DNA from: Neocallimastix lanati (nom. inval.)
Lineage: Eukaryota; Neocallimastigomycota; Neocallimastigomycetes; Neocallimastigales; Neocallimastigaceae
Direction of reading: 5' to 3'
DNA length: 64,000 nt
Assembly: GCA_016946835.1 (NCBI GenBank)
Contig: JACVTC010000153.1
Location: 271,001 to 335,000 of the forward strand
The position numbers and the translations under genes are program-made. The notes beneath the pieces are model-generated. The model was not told the DNA's origin and did no database searches. It saw nothing but the letters and a program-made list of their open reading frames with translations. How positions within the stretch are numbered: position 1 is the stretch's first letter; each line of letters opens with the position of its first letter. This document shows positions 10,974 to 20,400 of the stretch, in pieces.

Positions 10974-12557
10974 TACACTCTCTTCTATCAACTGCGCTCC
11001 TGATATTGCAGTTTGACCTGCTTGAGATGCTGTATCAATTTTTTTAGATTTACTTCTTTTACTTTTCTTTCCTGTTTCTTTAGCTACATTTTTTGCGGCT
11101 GATTGAATGGATTTTTTAGCTAGTTTTTTAGTAACTTGTTTACAAACATATTTTCCTATTTGCTTAATTCCTTGTTTTATAAGAAACCTAGCACCTTGTT
11201 GAACCGCAAATTCAAGTAAAATAGGAGCAAGTGGAGCAAGGAAAAATATTCTTTTTTCTAAATGAGTTTGATTGTTATATAAATTAATATTTTCATCTTC
11301 ACTATTAACTAATACAAATCTTTTATTTTTACCATCCTTTTTATCCTTATTTTTATCCTTATTATCATATGAAGCATCTTTATCGATATAAGGAATTCCA
11401 TTTACCTCTTCATATTGATTATTATGATAATCATAATCATCTTTACTTAAATAACTATATTCATTAGTATCGGAATGCTCTTTATATCCGTTCCAATTAA
11501 TTTCATCTGTCGATCCTGTAGTATTAGTTATGGCATGTGTATCATCTTCCGTTACTCCGTGAATAATTGCTTCCGAATATTCGGTATTAAAAGTAAATCC
11601 ATTATCGGAAGATTCACTTGTAGAATTGGAATGAGCTAATGTAACTGCTACTTCTAAAGAACTAGTATCTGTATTAGAGTCGGAATGTGTAATAGTATTA
11701 CCATCAGTTAAAGTAGATTCTACTTCAATAGTATTAGAAATTTCATCCGTTAAAATATCCGTATTACTTTCAATATTACCTATAGTGTGGGTTGAAACTT
11801 CACCTTTAGAGTTCGTAATGGAAATTTGATTTTCTTTTGTAGCTGAGATAAGAACATTACATAAAACACTACAACCTTCACAATTATTTACTGCTGCACA
11901 TTCTGTAAAACCTTTAGGAATACTATTAATGACTGATCCTAAAGAATCTGGTAAATTAACTACGACACCGGTAACATATCTAGCATTAGGTATACGAGAA
12001 TCAACACCAATAATTAATGATTTATGATATGGGTTATAAGCTGGATTTACACTAGCTAATAGAATACATTTTTGTTGAGTATTTTTTAATTTGTCATAAA
12101 TTTTATTAATATAAGTCGTAGTTCTATTTTTAAAATCACTAATCGTATCATTACCTCTTAAATATGGATTATCAGTAACGGTATTTTCATCAATATAACC
12201 ATTATTACCCTTATTTTCATTATTATCCTTATTTTCATTACTCTCCTTATTATTATTAGAATCTTCAAGTCTTCTTTTTCTTAATTTATTTTGAATACTG
12301 GAAATATCGTAATACATACCAATACTATTAACCATTGTACTATTATCGCACCAAGAAACTCCGTACCAAGTGGGTCCTAATACTTTTGCATATTCTTCAA
12401 TTGTTTTAGCGTAGACAATATTGCCTTCATTATCAAAATACGCGGGATCATAAACTTTAGATACCCCGTTATAATTGTACCGACAAAATACTCTTGATTC
12501 TTTTGCTAAAGCACAATTAGCAAGGAATATACAAATTGTAAAAATTAAAAGTTTCAT
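10839..12557 (-). CDS. Proximal open part of the lectin-like gene (before the TAG)
   Basis: Translates to 572 aa. Signal peptide MKLLIFTICIFLANCALA, then a ~60-residue segment with two cysteines (VFCRYNYNGV, YGVSWCDNS), an Asn/Glu-rich linker, and a second Cys-bearing domain (about residues 160-245) ending in a CxxCxxxC cluster (NNCEGCSVLCNV). A Ser/Thr/Asp-rich, strand-like region follows to about residue 370, then an acidic patch. A basic, partly hydrophobic stretch (KRIFFLAPLAPILLEFA, later KKLAKKSIQSAAKN) precedes the first four 11-mer repeats. If translation stops at the TAG the product lacks the lectin-like half. No family could be named for this N-terminal half. Confidence 0.6.
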   Translation of the reverse strand: MKLLIFTICIFLANCALAKESRVFCRYNYNGVSKVYDPAYFDNEGNIVYAKTIEEYAKVLGPTWYGVSWCDNSTMVNSIGMYYDISSIQNKLRKRRLEDSNNNKESNENKDNNENKGNNGYIDENTVTDNPYLRGNDTISDFKNRTTTYINKIYDKLKNTQQKCILLASVNPAYNPYHKSLIIGVDSRIPNARYVTGVVVNLPDSLGSVINSIPKGFTECAAVNNCEGCSVLCNVLISATKENQISITNSKGEVSTHTIGNIESNTDILTDEISNTIEVESTLTDGNTITHSDSNTDTSSLEVAVTLAHSNSTSESSDNGFTFNTEYSEAIIHGVTEDDTHAITNTTGSTDEINWNGYKEHSDTNEYSYLSKDDYDYHNNQYEEVNGIPYIDKDASYDNKDKNKDKKDGKNKRFVLVNSEDENINLYNNQTHLEKRIFFLAPLAPILLEFAVQQGARFLIKQGIKQIGKYVCKQVTKKLAKKSIQSAAKNVAKETGKKSKRSKSKKIDTASQAGQTAISGAQLIEESVWNEKNYDLTKEWNQKNYDQTNEWNTKNYNLTETWNQINQNFTDA

Positions 12558-12794
12558 AATACTATTTTATTATAATATTTATTTATTATAAATTTTGTAA
12601 AAAGAAAAAAAGAAAGTAATAAAAAATCATTTTAAAAAAATAAAAATATTATAATTAATAATAATATTATTATTATTTAAATAAAATATGAATTCCTTTT
12701 ATTAAAATTAGAGTAAGCGATTTGGTCATTAAATTTTATCAATAAATTATATAAAAGTTTTAGAATGCATTTTAACCTTTATTTTTTGTGAGAT

Positions 12795-14327
12795 TTATAA
12801 TTTTTTTTTTTTTTTAAAAAAAATAAATGGATAATTAATTAAGTATTTACTATAATATATTTCAAAACACTTATTAAATTTAGCATTCGATGTTGATGAA
12901 ATTGTATAATAAAATAGGTTGTGATAATCTTCCATCCATTCTTCCATATCTTCAAAAACTCCTATATCTCTTTCTGTAGGTTCAAAATATAACCTGTTTT
13001 CTTTAAAATTATAACTTAATGGAACATAATTATTTAATAATTCGGTTAAAGTATTTATAACAAATTTAGATTTATTGTTATAAATTAGAGATCCAATAAC
13101 ACAGCATCTTATAATTATAGTATAAAAATAATTATGTTCCATTGTTGTGTCATTTTCACTTTTATAAAGTATATATTCAGGATCTTTTAAAGCTTTAGAT
13201 AATTCATCATCATTTAAATACTTGTCTCTAAATATTAAACTAAATTTATCTATTTCTCGATATGAATAATTATATCTCTCATTATATTTTAAATGATATT
13301 TTTTTAATTCAAAATTAAAATTAAATAAATCTTTGTTTCCAAACCATAAATCCTTATCTTTAATATAACTATTTTCCGAGCTATTATCTTTCAACTTATT
13401 TTTATTTAAATGATATTCTTTATAATTAGTAATAGAGAAGTTTTTTATATCTTTAGTAATTTTATATTCATATAAATAGGATTCATTTGATTTTGAAAAA
13501 ATATTAATATAACCTTGGTTATCAATTTTTCTCAGCTCGGAATCTCCGCAAATGCTATTAATAAAATCCTCTATATTTTTATCATCGTGTTTGAAATATA
13601 AAATATTAGGTTCATAAATTTTAGAAGAAATTTTTTTTAATAAATTTAAAGGATAAATTGGGTATAAACGCAAAGGTACGTAACAATAATCATATTTAAT
13701 GTTATTACAAATATTGATTATTATATATTCTAAAGCTTTAATATCTCCTCTAAATTTATTTTTCAAATATGGTGATACATAACAAAATCCCATATATTTA
13801 CTAATATTTTTTAAATTAATATTTTCTTTTAAATAATATGCAATATAAAAAGTAATAAATATAAAATTATTATAAAATATTGTGTCACATTTAAAATAAT
13901 CAAAAATTTTGTAAGAAATATAATTGTATTTTAATAAACAATATAATGAAATATGTGAATATTCTTTTAAAAGTGTCAAAATATATGAATTATTATTGTC
14001 ATTAACTAACTTTTTTAAAATATATTCATTTAATATTATTAACTGTCTATATTCATTTTTATTATATCTATTATTTTTACCTTCATATTTTTCAAATTTT
14101 TCTATTAATCGATTATATTGTTTATCATTATATATTATAAAATATTGCTTATTCATTAAACTTATATCTACTACATACTCATGATATTTTATTCTTTTAA
14201 ATAAATATAAAGGCTTATATAAATATATTCCCTTTATAGAAAGATTATATAATATTTCAGGGTTACATGTTTTACTCATTAATTCTTTAAAAAATAATTC
14301 AGTATTGTTTTCTTTTTCTATATTCAT
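12795..14327 (-). CDS. Orphan 510-aa protein
   Basis: An uninterrupted 510-codon frame with an ATG at 14327. The protein is very rich in Lys, Asn, Tyr and Ile and probably mostly helical. It lacks a signal peptide, and its only strongly hydrophobic patch is around FIFITFYIAYYL (residues 156-167). It ends in a KKKKKL tail encoded by an A/T tract. Codon use is strongly A/T-ended, more so than in the housekeeping genes, as expected for a weakly expressed or fast-evolving gene. No motif was recognised. Its length with no stop in such AT-rich DNA argues strongly for a real gene. It lies between two secreted-protein genes inside the repeat-bounded block. Confidence 0.75.
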   Translation of the reverse strand: MNIEKENNTELFFKELMSKTCNPEILYNLSIKGIYLYKPLYLFKRIKYHEYVVDISLMNKQYFIIYNDKQYNRLIEKFEKYEGKNNRYNKNEYRQLIILNEYILKKLVNDNNNSYILTLLKEYSHISLYCLLKYNYISYKIFDYFKCDTIFYNNFIFITFYIAYYLKENINLKNISKYMGFCYVSPYLKNKFRGDIKALEYIIINICNNIKYDYCYVPLRLYPIYPLNLLKKISSKIYEPNILYFKHDDKNIEDFINSICGDSELRKIDNQGYINIFSKSNESYLYEYKITKDIKNFSITNYKEYHLNKNKLKDNSSENSYIKDKDLWFGNKDLFNFNFELKKYHLKYNERYNYSYREIDKFSLIFRDKYLNDDELSKALKDPEYILYKSENDTTMEHNYFYTIIIRCCVIGSLIYNNKSKFVINTLTELLNNYVPLSYNFKENRLYFEPTERDIGVFEDMEEWMEDYHNLFYYTISSTSNAKFNKCFEIYYSKYLINYPFIFFKKKKKL

Positions 14328-14830
14328 TGTTTATATAACTTTATATTTACTATTACTTAAATATTTCATTTTAAAAATAAATTATATTTATATTTCTATT
14401 TTATACAAACTTAAAAAATTTTAAATGAAAAATATTATTAAAATTGATAAAAAAATATTAATAAATTTTATATATTATATTAAAATATAAAATATTTTGT
14501 AAAAAGTGAAATTATTGTATTTCAGATACTTTAATATGAGCTTAATTGAGACTCTTAATTTTTAATAATTAATGTTTATTTAAGATATTTTTAATAAACC
14601 TCTAATTTTTAATATGATTTAAATCATATATTATATTTAGATAAATAGTAGAATAAATGTTAAATATATGAAACAGATTTAGATATATATAAATATAAAT
14701 ATTAGTAAAGTAGCAAGACACATTCACATCCATAATTTAATACTTTAAGCAATATTTGAGGTGTAAAATGATTTTTATTTTTAATTTTTAGAAATAAATC
14801 AAAAGAAAATATAAAATAAAAATAAATATA
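14328..14830. other. Divergent intergenic region
   Basis: AT-rich spacer between the start of the minus-strand 510-aa gene and the start of the plus-strand secreted orphan, so it should hold both promoters. No specific element is visible beyond TATA-like sequence, which is uninformative here. Confidence 0.5.
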
Positions 14831-15940
14831 ATGAAAATATTAAAATTATTTTTATTATTGGTTATTTCAATTGGAGCCTATTGTAGCTCTCAAAATCATA
14901 CTACGTCAAATATTTTAAATCAATTAATTGCAGCTATTGATGAATTATGTACCGTTGAGCCTGATAAATGTGGTCCAAAATCAACTACAACTGGTTTTCC
15001 CATCACTGTAGCTATAGGTTTAGATGAATTAAATAATTATATTCAAGGATCAATTTATGATATTATTCCGGAACTACGAAGACTCAGTAATACGGAAGCC
15101 GATAATTTTTTTAGGAATGAATTATTTCCTATTATTAAAGATGTAATTGAAGAATTAGGAATAAATATGTTTGAAAACAAAATTACTAAAGCAGAAGCTA
15201 GCAATATTGTTGAAAACATTCATATTAATCTTAGAAATAAAGATATAATTGCAGAGTTATTGAATTCAAATACTGACATAAGCATTTCTCCTTCATTATT
15301 CTCGGATAATTATGTTAAAAAATTGTATATTTATCCGAAAAATGGTAATGGTGGTGATTATATTAAAAATATTATGGACTATGTAAATGATGCTTCAATT
15401 AATAAATTTCCTGACAATGAAGGAAATACAAATTATAGTAATAGAGAACATTTAGATGAAACAAGTTATATAAATGAACCCATAGATTTTATTAGTAAGG
15501 AAGATTTAAAAGGAATATTTGAAAATTGTAAATGTGATCATATATGTAAAAGTTATTTCGCAAATCACCATAGCTCTAAGACTTTCCATATTAGTATTTT
15601 CAAAAGTATTATTAACGGTGTTGAAAGATATCATTTATTAATAAATGATAGTTATAATAAAATTACAACTGCTCATCCAATTACTGTAAAAAAGAGTTTA
15701 GATAGTAAAGGTAATTGTGAATATACAGTGGATAATGATTTTGCTCCAAAAGAAGTATATTTTTATAAACCTCTTCCTATTTTTGATATAAATATAAATA
15801 ATCATGTTACTTCTTTAAATAATTTATTTACCGATTCAAGTAATCATGGTAATAATGATATTATTAATGATTATTTAAATGAATGCAATAGAATAAGAGG
15901 AAATTCAGTTATTAGAAATCTCAGTTCTGATGAAAAATAA
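14831..15940 (+). CDS. Secreted orphan protein, 369 aa
   Basis: Uninterrupted frame beginning with a clear signal peptide (MKILKLFLLLVISIGAYC, cleavage near residue 18). The mature chain has a first helical half with conserved-looking cysteines (ELCTVEPDKCG), then a middle region (FENCKCDHICKSY) followed by a probable beta-rich domain (FHISIFKSIINGVERYHLLI, then AHPITVKKS and CEYTVDNDFAPKEVYFYKPLP). Several Asn-X-Ser/Thr sites are present. No TM helix or wall anchor follows, so it is predicted secreted. I do not recognise the family. The stop codon is immediately followed by the left arm of a large inverted repeat. Confidence 0.8.
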   Translation: MKILKLFLLLVISIGAYCSSQNHTTSNILNQLIAAIDELCTVEPDKCGPKSTTTGFPITVAIGLDELNNYIQGSIYDIIPELRRLSNTEADNFFRNELFPIIKDVIEELGINMFENKITKAEASNIVENIHINLRNKDIIAELLNSNTDISISPSLFSDNYVKKLYIYPKNGNGGDYIKNIMDYVNDASINKFPDNEGNTNYSNREHLDETSYINEPIDFISKEDLKGIFENCKCDHICKSYFANHHSSKTFHISIFKSIINGVERYHLLINDSYNKITTAHPITVKKSLDSKGNCEYTVDNDFAPKEVYFYKPLPIFDININNHVTSLNNLFTDSSNHGNNDIINDYLNECNRIRGNSVIRNLSSDEK

Positions 15941-16010
15941 AAAATAAAAAAAATTAATAAAAATAAATTAAAAAAAAAAAATAAATAAATAACAATAAAT
16001 ATATATATAA

Positions 16011-16046
<36 letters not shown>

Positions 16047-16072
16047 AAAATATATTCAGCCATTTGATTTCT

Positions 16073-16105
<33 letters not shown>

Positions 16106-16203
16106 TTATAATTATTTAATAAATATAAATAAAAAAATTTCAAAAATTAAAAAAAAAAAAAAAAATTAAAAAATTAAAAAATAAATGTATTAATATACTT
16201 ATA
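15935..16203 (+). repeat. Inverted repeat, left arm
   Basis: Starting at the stop codon of the secreted orphan, this ~270 bp segment recurs in reverse complement at 16635-16918. Unique words inside the A/T tracts prove it: TTCAGCCATTTGATTTC at 16055-16071 matches 16771-16787 inverted, and ATAAATGTATTAATATACTTATA at the inner end matches 16636-16658 inverted. Tract lengths differ slightly. The arm is the 3' flank of the gene. Confidence 0.92.
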
Positions 16204-16209
16204 TACTTA

Positions 16210-16577
16210 TAATAAATAACAATCATTTTTTTTTAGACTTATTACATAATTTTAATGAAAAAAAAAAAAAAAAAAAACAAAATACATGAAATAAAATATT
16301 ATATCTTATAAAATTATAAAAGCGCGTTAGAAGCAATAGCCTCTAACTTTTCCCATTCATCGATGATAACACCACGTCCATTATTGATTATTGCGAGTAA
16401 TAATTTCAGTATTAGGGTTATCAAACGAATCTGTACCAGATCTTTCACTGGGAGGTGAAAATCCATACCTTATCATTTTGACGTCGACGTAAATAATAAT
16501 CATAAAATAAAATTAAAGAAATAAAGAGTAGTATAGTAGTATGAAGTAATGAAAATAAAATATATATATATTTATAA
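16210..16577 (-). repeat. Long direct repeat, copy 2, inside the inverted-repeat loop
   Basis: Near-identical to 8220-8595 in the same orientation, including the frameshifted coding-like tail (SPPSERSGTDSFDN, VIIDEWEKLEAIASNALL on the minus strand). Copy 2 lacks the long TAATAAA array, having only a TTATTTATTA remnant, and lacks the lectin-like gene upstream. It occupies nearly the whole loop between the two inverted arms. Confidence 0.92.
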
Positions 16578-16634
16578 AAAAACAAAACAAAACAAAAAGT
16601 AATAAAAAAGAAACACAAAAAATAATATACATTT

Positions 16635-16731
16635 TATAAGTATATTAATACATTTATTTTTTAATTTTTTAATTTTTTTTTTTTTTTTAATTTTTGAAAT
16701 TTTTTTATTTATATTTATTAAATAATTATAA

Positions 16732-16767
<36 letters not shown>

Positions 16768-16792
16768 GAAATCAAATGGCTGAATATATTTT

Positions 16793-16825
<33 letters not shown>

Positions 16826-16918
16826 TTATATATATATTTATTGTTATTTATTTATTTTTTTTTTAATTTATTTTTATTAATTTTTTTTATTTTTTATTTT
16901 TTATTTTTTATTTTTTTT
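16635..16918 (-). repeat. Inverted repeat, right arm
   Basis: Reverse complement of 15935-16203, with somewhat longer T and TTTTTA runs at the outer end (16800-16918). Together with the left arm it could form a stem of about 270 bp around a ~430 bp loop, or come from an inverted duplication during repair. Confidence 0.92.
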
Positions 16919-17282
16919 AATTTTGGTATTAAGCTGGAATAATTTTTTTTTATAAATTATTCTTAATAGAATTTTTATAAAAATTATATAAAAATAAAAT
17001 ATTAATGTAAAAAAAAATTAAAAATAAAAAAATATTTATATATAAATTTAAATCATTAAATTTATTTAATTTTAAAATAAAATAAATCATTAATTATACT
17101 ATATAAATATTTAATATTTTCTAACAGAAATATTTAAAATTTAATTTTTTTTATCAAAATATATATATTTAAAATTATTTAAAATAAATATTCTATAATG
17201 TAAATTTAATAATATTTTTTTTTTGTTTGTTTGTTTCTTGTGTATGTTGCTGTTTATTTATTTATTTATTATTATTATTATT

Positions 17283-17330
<48 letters not shown>

Positions 17331-17458
17331 CATGATAGTTTGTTTATATAATCTTTATTTCCATTTCCATTTTTTTTTTTATTTTTTAATAAATTTTTGT
17401 GGATTGGATTCAACATTTAATACAAATTAAAAAAAAAAGAAAAAAAGAAACATTATCT
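16919..17458. other. AT-rich intergenic DNA
   Basis: No gene is supported. It includes a poly-T run of about 47 bases near 17284-17330. The 67-aa open frame there is Leu/Phe low complexity. It is the 3' flank of the SH3/RA scaffold gene. Confidence 0.6.
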
Positions 17459-20400
17459 TTAAAACAAAACATTTTTAGTTTGTATAGCTAATCCATCTAA
17501 TGTCTATTTGAAAAATAGGAAAAAAAAATAATAATTTATAAATAAATAAATAAATAAATAAATAAAATTAATTATTATATTTATAAAAAATTAAATTAAT
17601 AAAATATTTATATTTATATAATAATAATAATATAACATAAATATATATATATTTTATTTTTACCTCTTGTAATTCCTTGATAGTATTTTCTGTTTGCTCA
17701 AAGGCTTCAGGTTGATCTTCATTGTTAGGAGTATTAAGATCAGGGTTCTTAGGTAATGGAGATAATGGTTCATTTTTAATTTCTTTTTCTATTGTTACAG
17801 AAGTCATAGATAATTGTTCTAATAAGTTCTTTAAATGGGAATCTTCAAAATGTTTACTTTGATGTTTAATAACTTTAACTGGAGAGGTGGCATTAGATCT
17901 TGATTTAATTTTATTTTTAATAGTATTATCTAAAAGTTTTTCCATATCTTCAAATTTCGATTTTGTATCTGCTCTTAATTTTTCTAACTCACTATTTCTT
18001 CTACTATTAGCTGGAGAACTGATGTTGGAGCGAACAGTGAAGTTTTTGGATTTATCTTGTAAAGTATTATCAAGAGAATTTAATAATTGATTGAAATCAA
18101 TATCTACAGATTGCGGAGATCCAAGTTTACTTTGGTTACCTGATCTACTTCCATTACTTCTAACATCTTCAACTTCACCAAATTCATTTACTGATTGTAT
18201 CGATGCAGAGTGAGCGTTTAATTCACCAATATTATTAACAACAAGTGGAGTTTTTTGTGTTTCAACTAAACCATTATTACGAAGATTTGGTGAATGTAAT
18301 CCTGATTTTCTATAGATTGACTTTGGTGGTCTTTCACTAGAAGTAGAATGTGCAGATATGGATGAAGAAACAGAATTAGTTCTTCTATGACTATAATCAC
18401 CATTCATATTATCAGTCAGACTTCTTGCTGAACTAGTAGAAAATTTTCTTTCAATATTATTGATACCTGCATTACCATGAGTCATTCGACTTTCTGGCAA
18501 GATCATTGGGGAAACTGGTGAATTATTCATACTATGTTGGTGTCTAAATGGTGATCCCATATTCATTGGTGATCCTACATTCATTGGTGAAGTCATATTC
18601 ATTGGTGTATTTATTGGTTTATGCATATTCATTCCAGTTGGATCTCTGCTTAAACTTGAATTTGGACTACCTATCAAATCCATACCTTTTGGACTAATTT
18701 CACGTGGAGAAACAACATTTAATCTTGGACTGTTTCTAAAGGATAAACTTGGAGATGATACTTCACCGTTTGGTGGTGGTCTTGGTCTTCTTCTATTTGG
18801 ACTATTTGGATCAGATGGACTTCTTAATATTCTTTCACCCATTTGTGGAGTTCTTTCTGGGCCTGGACCCATTGTTCTTCTATCTCTCATACGTGGTGTT
18901 CTACTACCATCTCTATCACCTTCTGGACCCATTGGTCTTCTTTCACCCATTTGTGGAGTTCTTTCTGGACCTGGACCCATTGTTCTTCTATCTCTCATAC
19001 GTGGTGTTCTACTACCATCTCTATCACCTTCTGGACCCATTGGTCTTCTTTCACCCATTTGTGGAGTTCTTTCTGGACCTGGACCCATTGTTCTTCTATC
19101 TCTCATACGTGGCGTTCTACTACCATCTCTATCACCTTCTGGACCCATTGGTCTTCTTTCACCCATTTGTGGAATTCTTTCTGGACCTGGACCCATTGTT
19201 CTTCTATCTCTCATACGTAATTCCTTATCTTCTAGTCCTTCTGGTCTTCTATCAGGACCCATTGTTCTTCTATCTCTCATACGTAATTCCTTATCTTCTA
19301 GTCCTTCTGGTCTTCTATCAGGACCCATTGTTCTTCTATCTCTCATACGTAATTCCTTATCTTCTGGTCCTTCTGGTCTTCCATTTGGACCCATTGTTCT
19401 TCTATCTCTTATATGTGGTGGCATATCTTTGTCTTCTTCTGGTTTCATTGGTCTTCCATTTGGACCCATTGTTCTTCTATCTCTCATACGTGGTGGTATA
19501 TCTTTATCTTCTTCTGGTTCTAATGGTCTTCCATCTGGACCAACCGGTCTTCCATTTGGACCCATTGTTCTTCTATCTCTCATACGTGGTGGCATATCTT
19601 TATCTTCTTCCGGTCTTATTGGTCTTCCATCTGGACCAATTGGTCTTCTATCTGGACCCATTGTTCTTCTATCTCTCATACGTGGTGGTATATCTTTGTC
19701 CTCTTCTTGTCCTATTGGTCTTCCATCTGGACCAATTGGTCTTCTATCTGGACCCATTGTTCTTCTATCTCTCATACGTGGTGGTATATCTTTGTCCTCT
19801 TCTTGTCCTATTGGTCTTCCATCTGGACCAACTGGTCTTCTATCTGGACCCATTGTTCTTCTATCCCTCATACGAGGTGGTATATCTTTGTCTCCCTCTG
19901 GACCCATTAATCTTCTATCTAGACCCATTGTTCTTCTATCTCTTGGTGACATATTTTTATCTTCTATTTTTTTTATGAGTCTTTGGTTATCTTCTAGTGA
20001 TAAATCTTGTGGTGACATACCATTTTCTTCTGGACCCAATGGCTTTTCTTTAGGACCTATTGGCATTCCATTAGGATCCATTGGTCTTTCTTTAGGACCC
20101 ATTGGCATTCCATCAGGACCTATTGGCATTCCATTAGGATCCATTGGTCTTTCTTTAGGACCCATTGGCATTCCATTAGGACCTATTGACATTCCATTAG
20201 GATCCATTGGTCTTTCTTCTGGACCCACTGGTATTCCATTAAAATTCATTGGTTTTCCTTCTGGTCCCATTGGTCTTTCTTCTGGACTCATTGGCATTCC
20301 ATTAGGACCCATTGACATTCCATTAGGTTCCATTGGTCTTCCTTCCGGACTCATTGGCATTCCATTAGGACCCATTGACATTCCATTAGGTTCCATTGGT

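Larger units (their letters stand above)
8589..12557 (-). pseudogene. Large secreted lectin-like gene interrupted by one in-frame TAG
   Basis: A single reading frame of 1323 codons runs from the ATG at 12557 to the TAA at 8589, broken only by TAG at 10841-10839 (codon 573). The two flanking open stretches are exactly in phase and the code between them (10838-10491) is fully open, so this is one gene, not two. The stop falls in the fifth of fourteen 11-residue repeats, exactly where every other repeat has Trp (TGG), so a single G-to-A change explains it. Possibilities are a true null allele, read-through or a sequencing error. UAG is not reassigned in this genome, since other genes here end in TAG. 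Domain order: signal peptide, Cys-containing N-domain, Ser/Thr-rich middle, basic hydrophobic helix region, 11-mer repeats, Ser-rich region, lectin-like beta repeats. Confidence 0.85.

Noticed and set aside
8589-12557. Pore-forming toxin-like beta region in the Ser/Thr-rich parts
   Set aside because: Alternating Ser/Thr strands are suggestive, but no family signature is visible; the low-complexity composition alone cannot support the call.
18749-19978. 409-aa plus-strand open frame
   Set aside because: Antisense shadow of the scaffold repeats; stop-free only because repeat periods are multiples of three.
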